Assembly (NCBI GenBank): GCA_947586295.1
Contig: CANPXQ010000005.1
Span: 1-19,653 of the forward strand
Direction: 5' to 3'
Source: an uncultured Bacilli bacterium
GTDB lineage: Bacteria > Bacillota_I > Bacilli_A > RF39 > UBA660
DNA length: 19,653 nucleotides
Part shown: in pieces, positions 12,862 to 19,653 of the stretch
Position numbering within the stretch: position 1 is the first letter of the stretch
Layout: the number at the start of each line of letters is the position of its first letter
Notes under the pieces: model-generated
What the model was told of the DNA's origin: nothing
Database searches by the model: none
Seen by the model: the letters and a program-made list of their open reading frames with translations, nothing else
Translations under genes and position numbers: made by a program

Positions 12862-13121
12862 AAATAAAAAAAATACCTATGCGTAGTTGCGTTGTGAGTA
12901 AAGAAAAGTTAATGAAAAAAGATTTATTTCGAATTGTTAGAACTCCTGAAGGTCTTGTAAAAATTGATGATGAAAAAGGGAAAACGGCCGGAAGAGGAGC
13001 TTATTTAAAAAAGGATGAATCTGTCATAAAACTAGCGCAAAAAAATAAAATATTAGATAGAGTTTTAGAAATAGAAATACCTGAAAGTATTTATGAAGAA
13101 TTAATTAAAAAATTAAAATAA
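12858..13121 (+). CDS. ylxR: YlxR family RNA-binding protein (RnpM)
   Basis: The 87-residue basic product shows the YlxR landmarks: PMRSCVVSKE near 7-16, LFRIVRTPEG near 23-32 and the TAGRGAYL signature at 43-50. In B. subtilis the protein has recently been named RnpM, an RNA-binding modulator of RNase P, and earlier work linked it to transcription control. Its start lies four bases inside the preceding gene (ATGA overlap), so translation is coupled. It is followed by infB after 17 bases; ylxQ, which normally sits between them, is missing. Confidence 0.93.
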   Translation: MKIKKIPMRSCVVSKEKLMKKDLFRIVRTPEGLVKIDDEKGKTAGRGAYLKKDESVIKLAQKNKILDRVLEIEIPESIYEELIKKLK

Positions 13122-13138
13122 GAAAGGATGGGGAAAAA

Positions 13139-15250
13139 ATGACAGTAAAAGATTATGCTTTAGATGTTAATATGTCTGTTGCGGAAATATTAAAAAAATG
13201 TAATGATTTAAATATTAATGTTAAAACAGGAACGGATTATCTTAGTGAAGATGATATTGTTATGTTAGATAATACTATTAATTTAATAAGTAGTGATACT
13301 GAAATTAGTTATGATGAAGCCGAAGAAATAGACGAAGCTGTAGATGAAATTATGACTAGTAATAGTATTAATAAAGAAATGCGTTCAAGTGTTAAAAGAG
13401 AAAAATTAAAGAAAAAAGATACCTTAAATAACAATAATAATGAATATGATCATTTAAAAAAAGAAATGTATAAACATAAAAATAAATTAATTAAAAATGA
13501 AGTAGCAGATACGATTGTTTTATATAAAGAAAATATGACTGTTAGTGAGTTAGCTGTAGCTTTAGGTGTAGGTGTATCAGAAGTTATAAGCAAATTAATA
13601 AAACTAGGTGTTATGTTAAATCAAAATCAAAAAATTGATTATGAAACTGCGGAAATAATAACGATAGATTATGGTAAAACTTTAAAAAAAGAAGAAACTC
13701 AAGATGTTGCTAATTTTGAAGAATTTGAAATAATTGATAAAGAAGAAGATTTAGTCAAAAGACCACCAATTGTTACTATTATGGGTCACGTTGACCACGG
13801 TAAAACAACTTTGCTAGATTATATTCGCTCTAGTCATATTGTCGATCGGGAATTTGGCGGTATTACGCAACATATTGGCGCTTATCAAATTACTTATCAA
13901 GATCATAAGATTACTTTTATTGATACTCCAGGTCACGAAGCTTTTACCCAAATGCGGGCAAGAGGCGCAAGTGTAACAGATATTGTTATTATAATTGTTG
14001 CGGCTGATGATGGAGTTAAACCACAAACTAAGGAAGCTATTGACCACGCTTTGAGTGCTAAAGTTCCTATAATTGTGGCTGTAAATAAAATTGATAAAGC
14101 TGATGCTAATGTTGAAAAGGTTTTAACAGAAATGGCTGAGGCGGGAATTACACCTGAGGCTTGGGGTGGCGATTATCCATTTATTAATATTTCGGCTAAA
14201 ACAGGTGAAGGAATTCCTTTATTGTTAGAAACAATCTTAACAGTAGCGGAAATGCACGAATTAAAAGCTAATCCTAATAGGTATGCTAGTGGAACAGTTA
14301 TCGAATCACGTTTAGATAAAAATGTTGGCGGAATAGCATCATTTTTAATTCAAAATGGTTCCTTAAGAATAGGAGACCCTATAGTAGTTGGTTCTTTTTA
14401 TGCTAAAGTAAGAACAATGAAAAATGATTTAGGCGAAAATATTGCTATTGCTGGACCTTCAATGCCTATTGAAATTACTGGCCTAACAGAAAATCCTCGA
14501 GCAGGAGATAAATTTATGGCTTTTGAAACGGAAACGGAAGCGAAAAATATTGCTGATAAACGCAAAGAATTATTAAAAAGCCATCCTAATACCAAACCTA
14601 GTTTAACATTAGATGATTTATTCCATTCTATTGAAAGTGGTAATAAAGAAATAAATGTCGTATTAAAATGTGATGTACGTGGAAGCGAAGAAGCAGTTAA
14701 AAATTCTTTAGAAAAAATTCAAGTTAAAGATGCCAAAATTAAAGTTATTAGAAGTGGAATTGGAACAATTACAGAAAGTGATGTTATTTTAGCTAATGCT
14801 TCCAATGCCATTGTAATAGGATTTAATGTTGTTCCTAGTAATATAACTAAAGAAATTGCTAAAGAATATCACGTTGATATTCGTCTATATACTATTATTT
14901 ATAAATTAGTGGAAGATATGGAAAACGCTATTAATGGTTTATTAGATCCAGAATATGAAGAAAAAGTAATTGGTACAGCTGAAATTCGTAAAATATTTAA
15001 ATTTTCCAAAATTGGTAATATTGCCGGGTGTTATGTAACGGATGGTCTTATCAAAAATAATAGTCAAGTCCGAATTATAAGAGATGGTATTATTGTATGC
15101 AATGAAGATACTATTGCTTCTTTGCAAAGAGCTAAAGATAGTGTTAAAGAAGTAAAAAAAGGTTTTGAATGTGGTATTACTTTAAGTAATTATACGGATA
15201 TTAAAGAAAATGATATTATTGAAGCATATGAAATGGTGGAAATAAAATGA
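13139..15250 (+). CDS. infB: Translation initiation factor IF-2
   Basis: IF-2 is the GTPase that places initiator tRNA on the 30S subunit and promotes subunit joining. The 703-residue product has two IF2_N-type helical modules (about 1-50 and 125-180) joined by a charged Asn/Lys linker. The G domain follows, with GHVDHGKTT at 216-224, DTPGHEAF near 262-269 and NKID near 316-319. Domains II, III and the fMet-tRNA-binding C-terminal domain IV run to EAYEMVEIK. The length is close to that of Bacillus IF-2. AAGGATGGGG precedes the ATG. The stop overlaps the rbfA start. Confidence 0.98.
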   Translation: MTVKDYALDVNMSVAEILKKCNDLNINVKTGTDYLSEDDIVMLDNTINLISSDTEISYDEAEEIDEAVDEIMTSNSINKEMRSSVKREKLKKKDTLNNNNNEYDHLKKEMYKHKNKLIKNEVADTIVLYKENMTVSELAVALGVGVSEVISKLIKLGVMLNQNQKIDYETAEIITIDYGKTLKKEETQDVANFEEFEIIDKEEDLVKRPPIVTIMGHVDHGKTTLLDYIRSSHIVDREFGGITQHIGAYQITYQDHKITFIDTPGHEAFTQMRARGASVTDIVIIIVAADDGVKPQTKEAIDHALSAKVPIIVAVNKIDKADANVEKVLTEMAEAGITPEAWGGDYPFINISAKTGEGIPLLLETILTVAEMHELKANPNRYASGTVIESRLDKNVGGIASFLIQNGSLRIGDPIVVGSFYAKVRTMKNDLGENIAIAGPSMPIEITGLTENPRAGDKFMAFETETEAKNIADKRKELLKSHPNTKPSLTLDDLFHSIESGNKEINVVLKCDVRGSEEAVKNSLEKIQVKDAKIKVIRSGIGTITESDVILANASNAIVIGFNVVPSNITKEIAKEYHVDIRLYTIIYKLVEDMENAINGLLDPEYEEKVIGTAEIRKIFKFSKIGNIAGCYVTDGLIKNNSQVRIIRDGIIVCNEDTIASLQRAKDSVKEVKKGFECGITLSNYTDIKENDIIEAYEMVEIK

Positions 15251-15582
15251 GTAGTTATAAAATACCTCGTTTAGCTAGTGAAATAGTTAAAAGCTTAAGC
15301 GATATTATTTTAAATGAATCGCGTGATGAATTATTAAAAACGATTACGATAACTGGATGTGATCTTTCGAAAGATTTAAGTTATGCTAAAATATATTTTA
15401 CTTCTTTAAGTGATTTACCTAAAGATGTTTTAGAAAAAGAAGTTAATGAAGCTAGTCATTTTTTTCGCGGAATGTTAAGTGCGAGAGTTGATATGCGTCA
15501 TACTCCAGAATTAAAATTTATTTATGATGAATCAATAGCCTATGGCGAAAAAATTGAAAAGATAATCAAAGAGTTAAAATGA
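15247..15582 (+). CDS. rbfA: Ribosome-binding factor A
   Basis: RbfA binds the 30S subunit and is needed for processing of the 16S rRNA 5' end. The 111-residue product has the family length and typical features: RLASEI near 8-13 in the first helix, LSYAKIYFTS near 44-53, and a late FFRGMLSARVDMRHTPEL segment followed by FIYDESI. It overlaps infB by four bases (ATGA) and truB by four bases, so the three are translated in series. YlxP, found before rbfA in B. subtilis, is absent. Confidence 0.95.
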   Translation: MSSYKIPRLASEIVKSLSDIILNESRDELLKTITITGCDLSKDLSYAKIYFTSLSDLPKDVLEKEVNEASHFFRGMLSARVDMRHTPELKFIYDESIAYGEKIEKIIKELK

Positions 15583-16421
15583 AAGGCTTAATAGTCGTAA
15601 ATAAACCGATTAATATGACTAGTAGAGATGTAGTAAACACTTTAACTACTTATTTAGGTTGTTCAAAAATAGGCCATACTGGAACTTTAGATCCTATAGC
15701 AACGGGGACTTTAGTATGTTTAGTGGGTAGTTACACAAAGCTAAATAATTTAATTATGGCTACTGATAAAGAATATATTGCCAAGATAAAATTAGGTATA
15801 AGTACTGATACTTTAGATATAACAGGGAATATTTGTAATACGGGTAGTTATGAAAATGTAACGAAAGAAAAAATATTAAAGGTATTTAAAGAATTCCCTA
15901 AAACTTATAACCAAACAGTACCTTTTTATTCAGCAGTAAAAATAAAGGGTCATAGACTTTATGAATATGCCCGAAAAAATCAAGAAGTAGTTTTACCCCA
16001 AAGAACAGTTCATATTTATAGTTTGGAATTAATTTCTTTTAATAAAGATATAATTACTTTTAAAACAAAAGTATCTAAAGGTACTTACATCCGTTCTTTA
16101 ATTATGGATATATGTAAATCTTTAAATACTTTGGGAACTATGGCAAGTTTAATGCGAACAAAACAAGGTATTTTTTCCCTAGATGATAGTTATACTATAA
16201 CTGATATAAGTAATAATAATTATAAGTTATTAAAAGTAAAAGATTTTTTAAATTATCCTGTAATTGAAGTAGATGATACATTAATAAAAAAAATAAATAA
16301 TGGTAATAAAATAAGAAATACTTATGATATAAAAGATAAAGTTATATTTACTTTTCAGAATACAGAAATTGCTATTTATGAAAAAGAAGATTCTTATTTG
16401 AGACAATATGTTAAATTATAA
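15579..16421 (+). CDS. truB: tRNA pseudouridine(55) synthase TruB
   Basis: TruB makes the pseudouridine at position 55 in the T-loop of tRNAs. The 280-residue product shows GLIVVNKP at the start, the catalytic motif GHTGTLDP at 32-39 with the nucleophile D38, and KEYIAKIKLG near 69-78. It also has FYSAVKIKGHRLYEYAR near 116-132 and the SKGTYIRSLI motif near 164-173. The C-terminal part is short, giving the compact form found in many Firmicutes. It is the last gene of the operon and ends at the convergent terminator. The ribF gene that often follows truB is not here. Confidence 0.96.
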   Translation: MKGLIVVNKPINMTSRDVVNTLTTYLGCSKIGHTGTLDPIATGTLVCLVGSYTKLNNLIMATDKEYIAKIKLGISTDTLDITGNICNTGSYENVTKEKILKVFKEFPKTYNQTVPFYSAVKIKGHRLYEYARKNQEVVLPQRTVHIYSLELISFNKDIITFKTKVSKGTYIRSLIMDICKSLNTLGTMASLMRTKQGIFSLDDSYTITDISNNNYKLLKVKDFLNYPVIEVDDTLIKKINNGNKIRNTYDIKDKVIFTFQNTEIAIYEKEDSYLRQYVKL

Positions 16422-16460
16422 AAAAAACTTAATTCGTTAATTTTCGAGTTAAGTTTTTTT
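16421..16460. terminator. Bidirectional terminator between truB and the serine hydrolase
   Basis: A long stem (16421-16436 with 16445-16460) with an eight-base loop has A-tracts on the left arm and T-tracts on the right, so on either strand it ends in a U-run. One G-T pair interrupts it. The last codons and the stop (16429-16431) of the minus-strand gene lie inside the stem. Confidence 0.85.
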
Positions 16461-17880
16461 CATTGAGCATTAATCTTTCTAATAATTGAAATTGGAAACA
16501 TAAATCTAAAGCTTGTTTAATAATTATTTCTTTTTTGCCGGTAAAATTCAAACTGATGATTTCACTATTATCATTTGGTAAAGGATATGTTTGTTTACCA
16601 TCAGGTCCGTATATAATATTATCTAATTGACTAGGATGAATATCATAAATACGATTATGTAAGCGATTAGATGCAAAGAATAAAGAAATTTTATTTAAAG
16701 GATCGACGTATAAAGTTGTCCCAGCAAAACCAGGGGACATAAAAGTTTTACCACTCATTTTGGTATAAACTCCTAATTTACGAGAATCTAATTGTTTTGT
16801 AAAGACTAAAGAACCATAATAATATGTACTATCACCATTTGGTAATATTTTACCAACAACATTTTCTGACATATCGTATATACTTTCTTTATTTAAAATT
16901 TCTTGATTCATTAAGCTTTGAGCTAGACTATACATATCTTTAACTGTTGAAAAATAACCAGCATGACCAGGGGCAATTCCATAGCTTATGCCCATCGCTA
17001 GACTTTTAGGATCTTGAACAGTACCAGGAACATTATTAGTGGTTGCTTCTAAAAGCCCATCTTTATTTATTTTCATTGAAAAATTTTCATTAGCAACACG
17101 ACTTAATTTTTCTTCAGGTATTAATAAATGGGTATCTTCCATTTTTAAAGGTTTTAAAATAGTTTCATAAATATAACTAGTAAAAGGCATTCCCGAAATT
17201 TTTTCCACTATATATTTTAAAACCATTGCCCCTATATCGGTATAAGCATTATATTGTTCTTGATTAGGGTGTTTATATGCGGAAAATAATATTTTTTCAG
17301 CTTCTTCTTTACTTTTAGCGCTATCAACACGGACTTTAGTTTTTATATGCGTATTAAATTTTAATAAATCATAAATAGTTACATTTTCTAAAGAACTAAA
17401 ATCAGGTACTATTTCTTTAATTGGCGTAAATAAATTAAGTCTATTTTCTTCTTTTAATTTTAATATCGCAATAGCAGTAAAAATTTTACTAGTAGAAGCT
17501 AGGTCAAAAATAGTATCACTTTCCATATCTCGAGGATAAAAAACTTTATTATTATTTAAAATAACATATTCTTGCTTTAATCCCGCAATAATACTTTGAT
17601 GTGTATAGTTTGTGCCAAATTCTAAAATAATTCCCGGGGTTAAAGAACGTTTATAAACAAAGTCATTAATCGTATTTCGCAAATCACTTCTTTGGTATAA
17701 TTCTTGTTTTAATTGTTCAAAAGAAGCATTAGGATTATTAATAACTAAATCTAAAACTATTTGGAGTAGTTGTTCATATTCTTTATTGGTTACTAAATCT
17801 TGGAAATGGCGATCACTTGTAGTATTTTGATTAATTATTAATTGATTTATATATTCTGTCATTTCATCTTGTAAATTCAT
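16429..17880 (-). CDS. Serine hydrolase of the beta-lactamase / penicillin-binding fold
   Basis: The 483-residue product has the serine beta-lactamase-like fold in its central part (about 80-420). The nucleophile motif is STSK at 129-132 (S129, K132). The second motif is Y213-T-D215 where YxN is usual, and APGHAGYFST at 303-312 matches a segment common in PbpX/EstB-like members. The usual third motif (HTG before FTG) reads S-P-G-F-A-G at 382-387, so the basic/His residue is missing. Residues 1-80 form an extra helical part that I do not recognise. There is no signal peptide or membrane anchor, so the enzyme appears cytoplasmic, unlike true PBPs; an esterase or peptidase role fits better than cell-wall work. 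ATG 17880 is chosen with AAGGTG as ribosome binding site; GTG 17889 is part of that site. Confidence 0.85.
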   Translation of the reverse strand: MNLQDEMTEYINQLIINQNTTSDRHFQDLVTNKEYEQLLQIVLDLVINNPNASFEQLKQELYQRSDLRNTINDFVYKRSLTPGIILEFGTNYTHQSIIAGLKQEYVILNNNKVFYPRDMESDTIFDLASTSKIFTAIAILKLKEENRLNLFTPIKEIVPDFSSLENVTIYDLLKFNTHIKTKVRVDSAKSKEEAEKILFSAYKHPNQEQYNAYTDIGAMVLKYIVEKISGMPFTSYIYETILKPLKMEDTHLLIPEEKLSRVANENFSMKINKDGLLEATTNNVPGTVQDPKSLAMGISYGIAPGHAGYFSTVKDMYSLAQSLMNQEILNKESIYDMSENVVGKILPNGDSTYYYGSLVFTKQLDSRKLGVYTKMSGKTFMSPGFAGTTLYVDPLNKISLFFASNRLHNRIYDIHPSQLDNIIYGPDGKQTYPLPNDNSEIISLNFTGKKEIIIKQALDLCFQFQLLERLMLNEKNLTRKLTN

Positions 17881-17908
17881 AAAAATCACCTTCTAAATTG
17901 TATGAAAT

Positions 17909-17937
17909 ATTATAGTAAAAAAAACTTTGATTGTCAA
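17909..17937 (-). promoter_or_regulatory. Perfect-consensus promoter of the serine hydrolase gene
   Basis: On the minus strand TTGACA (17932-17937) and TATAAT (17909-17914) match sigma-A consensus at all twelve bases with a 17-base spacer. It is the best promoter in the window and is divergent from the ftsA promoter; the two -35 boxes are only six bases apart. Confidence 0.85.
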
Positions 17938-17943
17938 TTTTTG

Positions 17944-17972
17944 TTGCAGAATTAATGGTTTTTAGATATAAT
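17944..17972 (+). promoter_or_regulatory. ftsA-ftsZ promoter (sigma-A type)
   Basis: TTGCAG at 17944-17949 and a perfect TATAAT at 17967-17972 have a 17-base spacer. Transcription should start near 17979, ahead of AAAGGGA at 17985-17991 and the ftsA ATG. Confidence 0.75.
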
Positions 17973-18000
17973 TAATTTGATAGTAAAGGGAGTCTAAAAT

Positions 18001-19236
18001 ATGCGTAAAATAATTGCTAGTTTAGATTTAGGTGATGCGACAATTAAATTAGTGGTTGGGGAAATATTTCGTCAAAAACTAAATATTTTGGCGTGTGTTG
18101 ATGTTCCTTCTAGAGGGATTAAAAATGGTTTTATCATTAATCCGGAAAGTGCTATCGAAAGTCTTAAAGATTGTTTGCAAAAAGCGGAAGATAATCTAGG
18201 TTTAAAAATTAAAAAAGTTATTTTAAGTGTTCCCAGTTTTGGTTCTTTATATTATTTATTAGAAGGATCAATTAGTTTAAATAATGAAGAAGCGATAACA
18301 GGTAACGATATAATGAGTGTATTACAAGCTAGTGTTTATAAAAAGATTCCTGATGGTCAAGAAATAGTAAGTATTTTGCCATCAAAGTTTCGTTTAGATG
18401 ATAATGAAGTAGTCGATAATCCTTTAGGAATGAAAGCTTTAAAGTTAGCGACTAAAGTAGTAGCGATTACTGTTCCGCGGCAAAATGTTGCTTTAACACT
18501 CAAGTGTTTAGAAAAAATAGATGTTAAAGTAGTTGATATTGCATTAAATCCTTTAGGAGATTTTTATGAATTCAAAGATAAAGTTGATTCTAAAGCGGTA
18601 GGGGCAACAATCAATATTGGTTCATCAATTACCGAAGTAGCCATATTTAATCGCGGTATTTTAACTAATAGTGAAGTTATAAATATGGGGGGAATTAATA
18701 TTGATAAAGATTTAAGTTATGTATATAAAATAAGGCCGGAAGAAGCACGTTATATAAAAGAAAAAATAGCTCTAGCAGATAAAAATATGGCCAGTAGTAA
18801 TGAGGCAATATTTATGGAAAATCTAAATGGGGAAAAAGTAAAAATAAATCAATATGATGCGAGTGAAATTGTTTCCAGTAGGCTTGAAGAAATACTAAAA
18901 TTAGCAAAAAAACAAATAAATCTCTTAACAAAAAAAGAAATTAGTTATATAATAATTGCAGGGGGAACGACGGAAATAAGTGAATTTAAATATTTAGCTG
19001 AACAAATATTTAAAAATGTATATGTCGGTGATATTAGTGAAATAGGGGCAAGGAATAATAAATATTCCAGTGCTGTTGGTTTAATAAAGTATTATGATAG
19101 TCGATTACGATTAAGGAATAAAGATTTTTCAATTTTTTCTTTAGAAGAACAAGAAGAATTAAGTGGATATAAAAAAATTAATATAAATGAAAATTCAATT
19201 TTGGGAAAAATATTTGGATATTTTTTTGATAATTAA
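18001..19236 (+). CDS. ftsA: Cell division protein FtsA
   Basis: FtsA is the actin-like ATPase that tethers FtsZ filaments to the membrane and recruits the division machinery. The 411-residue product has the FtsA layout: SLDLGDATIKLVVGE (about 7-21) as phosphate-1 loop, the FtsA-specific 1C subdomain (about 84-165), TINIGSSITEVAIF (phosphate 2) near 203-216, and IIIAGGTTEI (adenosine motif) near 314-323. A C-terminal amphipathic helix SILGKIFGYFFDN (399-411) serves as membrane anchor. It forms a pair with ftsZ; its stop codon overlaps the ftsZ Shine-Dalgarno. None of the upstream dcw genes (such as ftsQ or murB) precede it here. Confidence 0.96.
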   Translation: MRKIIASLDLGDATIKLVVGEIFRQKLNILACVDVPSRGIKNGFIINPESAIESLKDCLQKAEDNLGLKIKKVILSVPSFGSLYYLLEGSISLNNEEAITGNDIMSVLQASVYKKIPDGQEIVSILPSKFRLDDNEVVDNPLGMKALKLATKVVAITVPRQNVALTLKCLEKIDVKVVDIALNPLGDFYEFKDKVDSKAVGATINIGSSITEVAIFNRGILTNSEVINMGGINIDKDLSYVYKIRPEEARYIKEKIALADKNMASSNEAIFMENLNGEKVKINQYDASEIVSSRLEEILKLAKKQINLLTKKEISYIIIAGGTTEISEFKYLAEQIFKNVYVGDISEIGARNNKYSSAVGLIKYYDSRLRLRNKDFSIFSLEEQEELSGYKKININENSILGKIFGYFFDN

Positions 19237-19247
19237 GGAGAGATAAT

Positions 19248-19653
19248 ATGAACGGATTACAAATGGATCAAATAGCGAAGATTAAAGTTGTAGGTGTCGG
19301 TGGTGGCGGATGCAATGCGGTTAATCGAATGATTGAAGAAGGCGTAAAAAGTGTTGAATTTTATGTAGTTAATACGGATTTACAAGTTTTGAATGCTAGT
19401 TTATGTCCTAATAAAATTCAAATAGGTAAAGATATTACAGGAGGCCGTGGGGCTGGCGCTAATCCTGAAGTTGGGAGAGCTGCTGCTTTAGAAAATAAAA
19501 AAGAATTAGAAGAAGCAACGGCAGGCGCTGATATGGTATTTGTGGCTTGCGGTTTAGGTGGTGGTACTGGCACCGGAGCTGCTCCAATTATTGCTGAAAT
19601 TGCGCAAGAACAAGGAGCTTTAACAGTAGGTATTGTAACTAAACCATTTAGAT
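19248..19653 (+). CDS. ftsZ: Cell division protein FtsZ (N-terminal part, cut by the window)
   Basis: FtsZ is the tubulin-like GTPase that forms the division ring. The first 135 residues are present: KVVGVGGGGCNAVNRM (13-28) with the nucleotide-binding glycines, VNTD (41-44), GRGAGANPEVGR (66-77) and the tubulin signature GGGTGTG at 104-110 followed by AAP. TAAGGAG at 19234-19240 is the ribosome binding site. The reading frame is open to the window end, so the polymerising C-terminal domain and tail lie outside. Confidence 0.98.
   Translation, partial: MNGLQMDQIAKIKVVGVGGGGCNAVNRMIEEGVKSVEFYVVNTDLQVLNASLCPNKIQIGKDITGGRGAGANPEVGRAAALENKKELEEATAGADMVFVACGLGGGTGTGAAPIIAEIAQEQGALTVGIVTKPFR

Noticed and set aside
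1..19653. Mycoplasma-type genetic code (TGA = Trp), suggested by extreme AT content and Ser/Lys/Asn-rich proteins
   Set aside because: TGA ends dinD, engB, infB, rbfA and the 12331-12861 gene at the expected family lengths, and Trp codons are TGG.
1..19653. tRNA, rRNA, CRISPR arrays or insertion sequences
   Set aside because: No cloverleaf-like GC-rich segments, no regularly spaced repeats and no transposase frames are visible; gaps between genes are all under about 230 bases.

Overview
The window is a strongly AT-rich, gene-dense piece of a bacterial core genome. Gene content and order (ffh; engB; der; spoIVA-hup; rimP-nusA-ylxR-infB-rbfA-truB; ftsA-ftsZ) match low-GC Gram-positives (Bacilli in the wide sense). 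TGA ends several intact genes (dinD, engB, infB, rbfA and others) and Trp is read from TGG, so the code is the standard bacterial one, not the Mycoplasma code. Two recognisable sporulation genes (spoIVA and a spoVIF-like gene) indicate an endospore-forming or recently spore-forming lineage. Extreme AT content, tight packing and a shortened RimP suggest a streamlined, probably host-associated member of the Bacilli, for example an uncultured gut lineage near Erysipelotrichales or RF39. That placement is inference.

Layout, left to right. Bases 1-230 hold promoters but no gene I can support. Then come dinD (DNA-damage-inducible protein D) with a well-spaced promoter, and ffh (SRP GTPase), whose terminator overlaps its stop codon. 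A small membrane protein of unknown function lies convergently on the minus strand. From a clear promoter at 2860-2888 runs engB - lone pseudopilin - der, tightly packed, followed by a spoVIF-like gene. Next is a sporulation-flavoured block: a membrane-anchored XRE regulator, a secreted protein, a 33-residue microprotein and spoIVA, closed by a strong terminator. HU (hup) follows with its own promoter and terminator, then an unrecognised three-helix membrane protein. The order der...spoIVA-hup resembles the Bacillus subtilis arrangement.

Bases 10879-16460 form the rimP-nusA-X-ylxR-infB-rbfA-truB transcription/translation operon. It has an extended -10 promoter, a leader hairpin and many ATGA/TAATG overlaps. 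It departs from Bacillus in three ways: RimP is reduced to its N-terminal domain, a putative zinc-binding protein of unknown function sits between nusA and ylxR, and ylxQ is absent between ylxR and infB. A convergent hairpin at 16421-16460 separates truB from a minus-strand serine hydrolase of the beta-lactamase/PBP fold, driven by a perfect-consensus promoter. Divergent from it, a second well-spaced promoter drives ftsA and ftsZ (cut by the window edge).

Most genes are housekeeping: protein targeting (Ffh), ribosome assembly (EngB, Der, RimP, RbfA), transcription elongation (NusA), translation initiation (IF-2), tRNA modification (TruB), chromosome packing (HU) and division (FtsA/FtsZ). Novelty is most likely in the unrecognised proteins tucked into these operons, especially the regulator - secreted protein - microprotein - spoIVA block at 5.6-9.3 kb. 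No rRNA, tRNA, CRISPR array, insertion sequence or prophage was seen.
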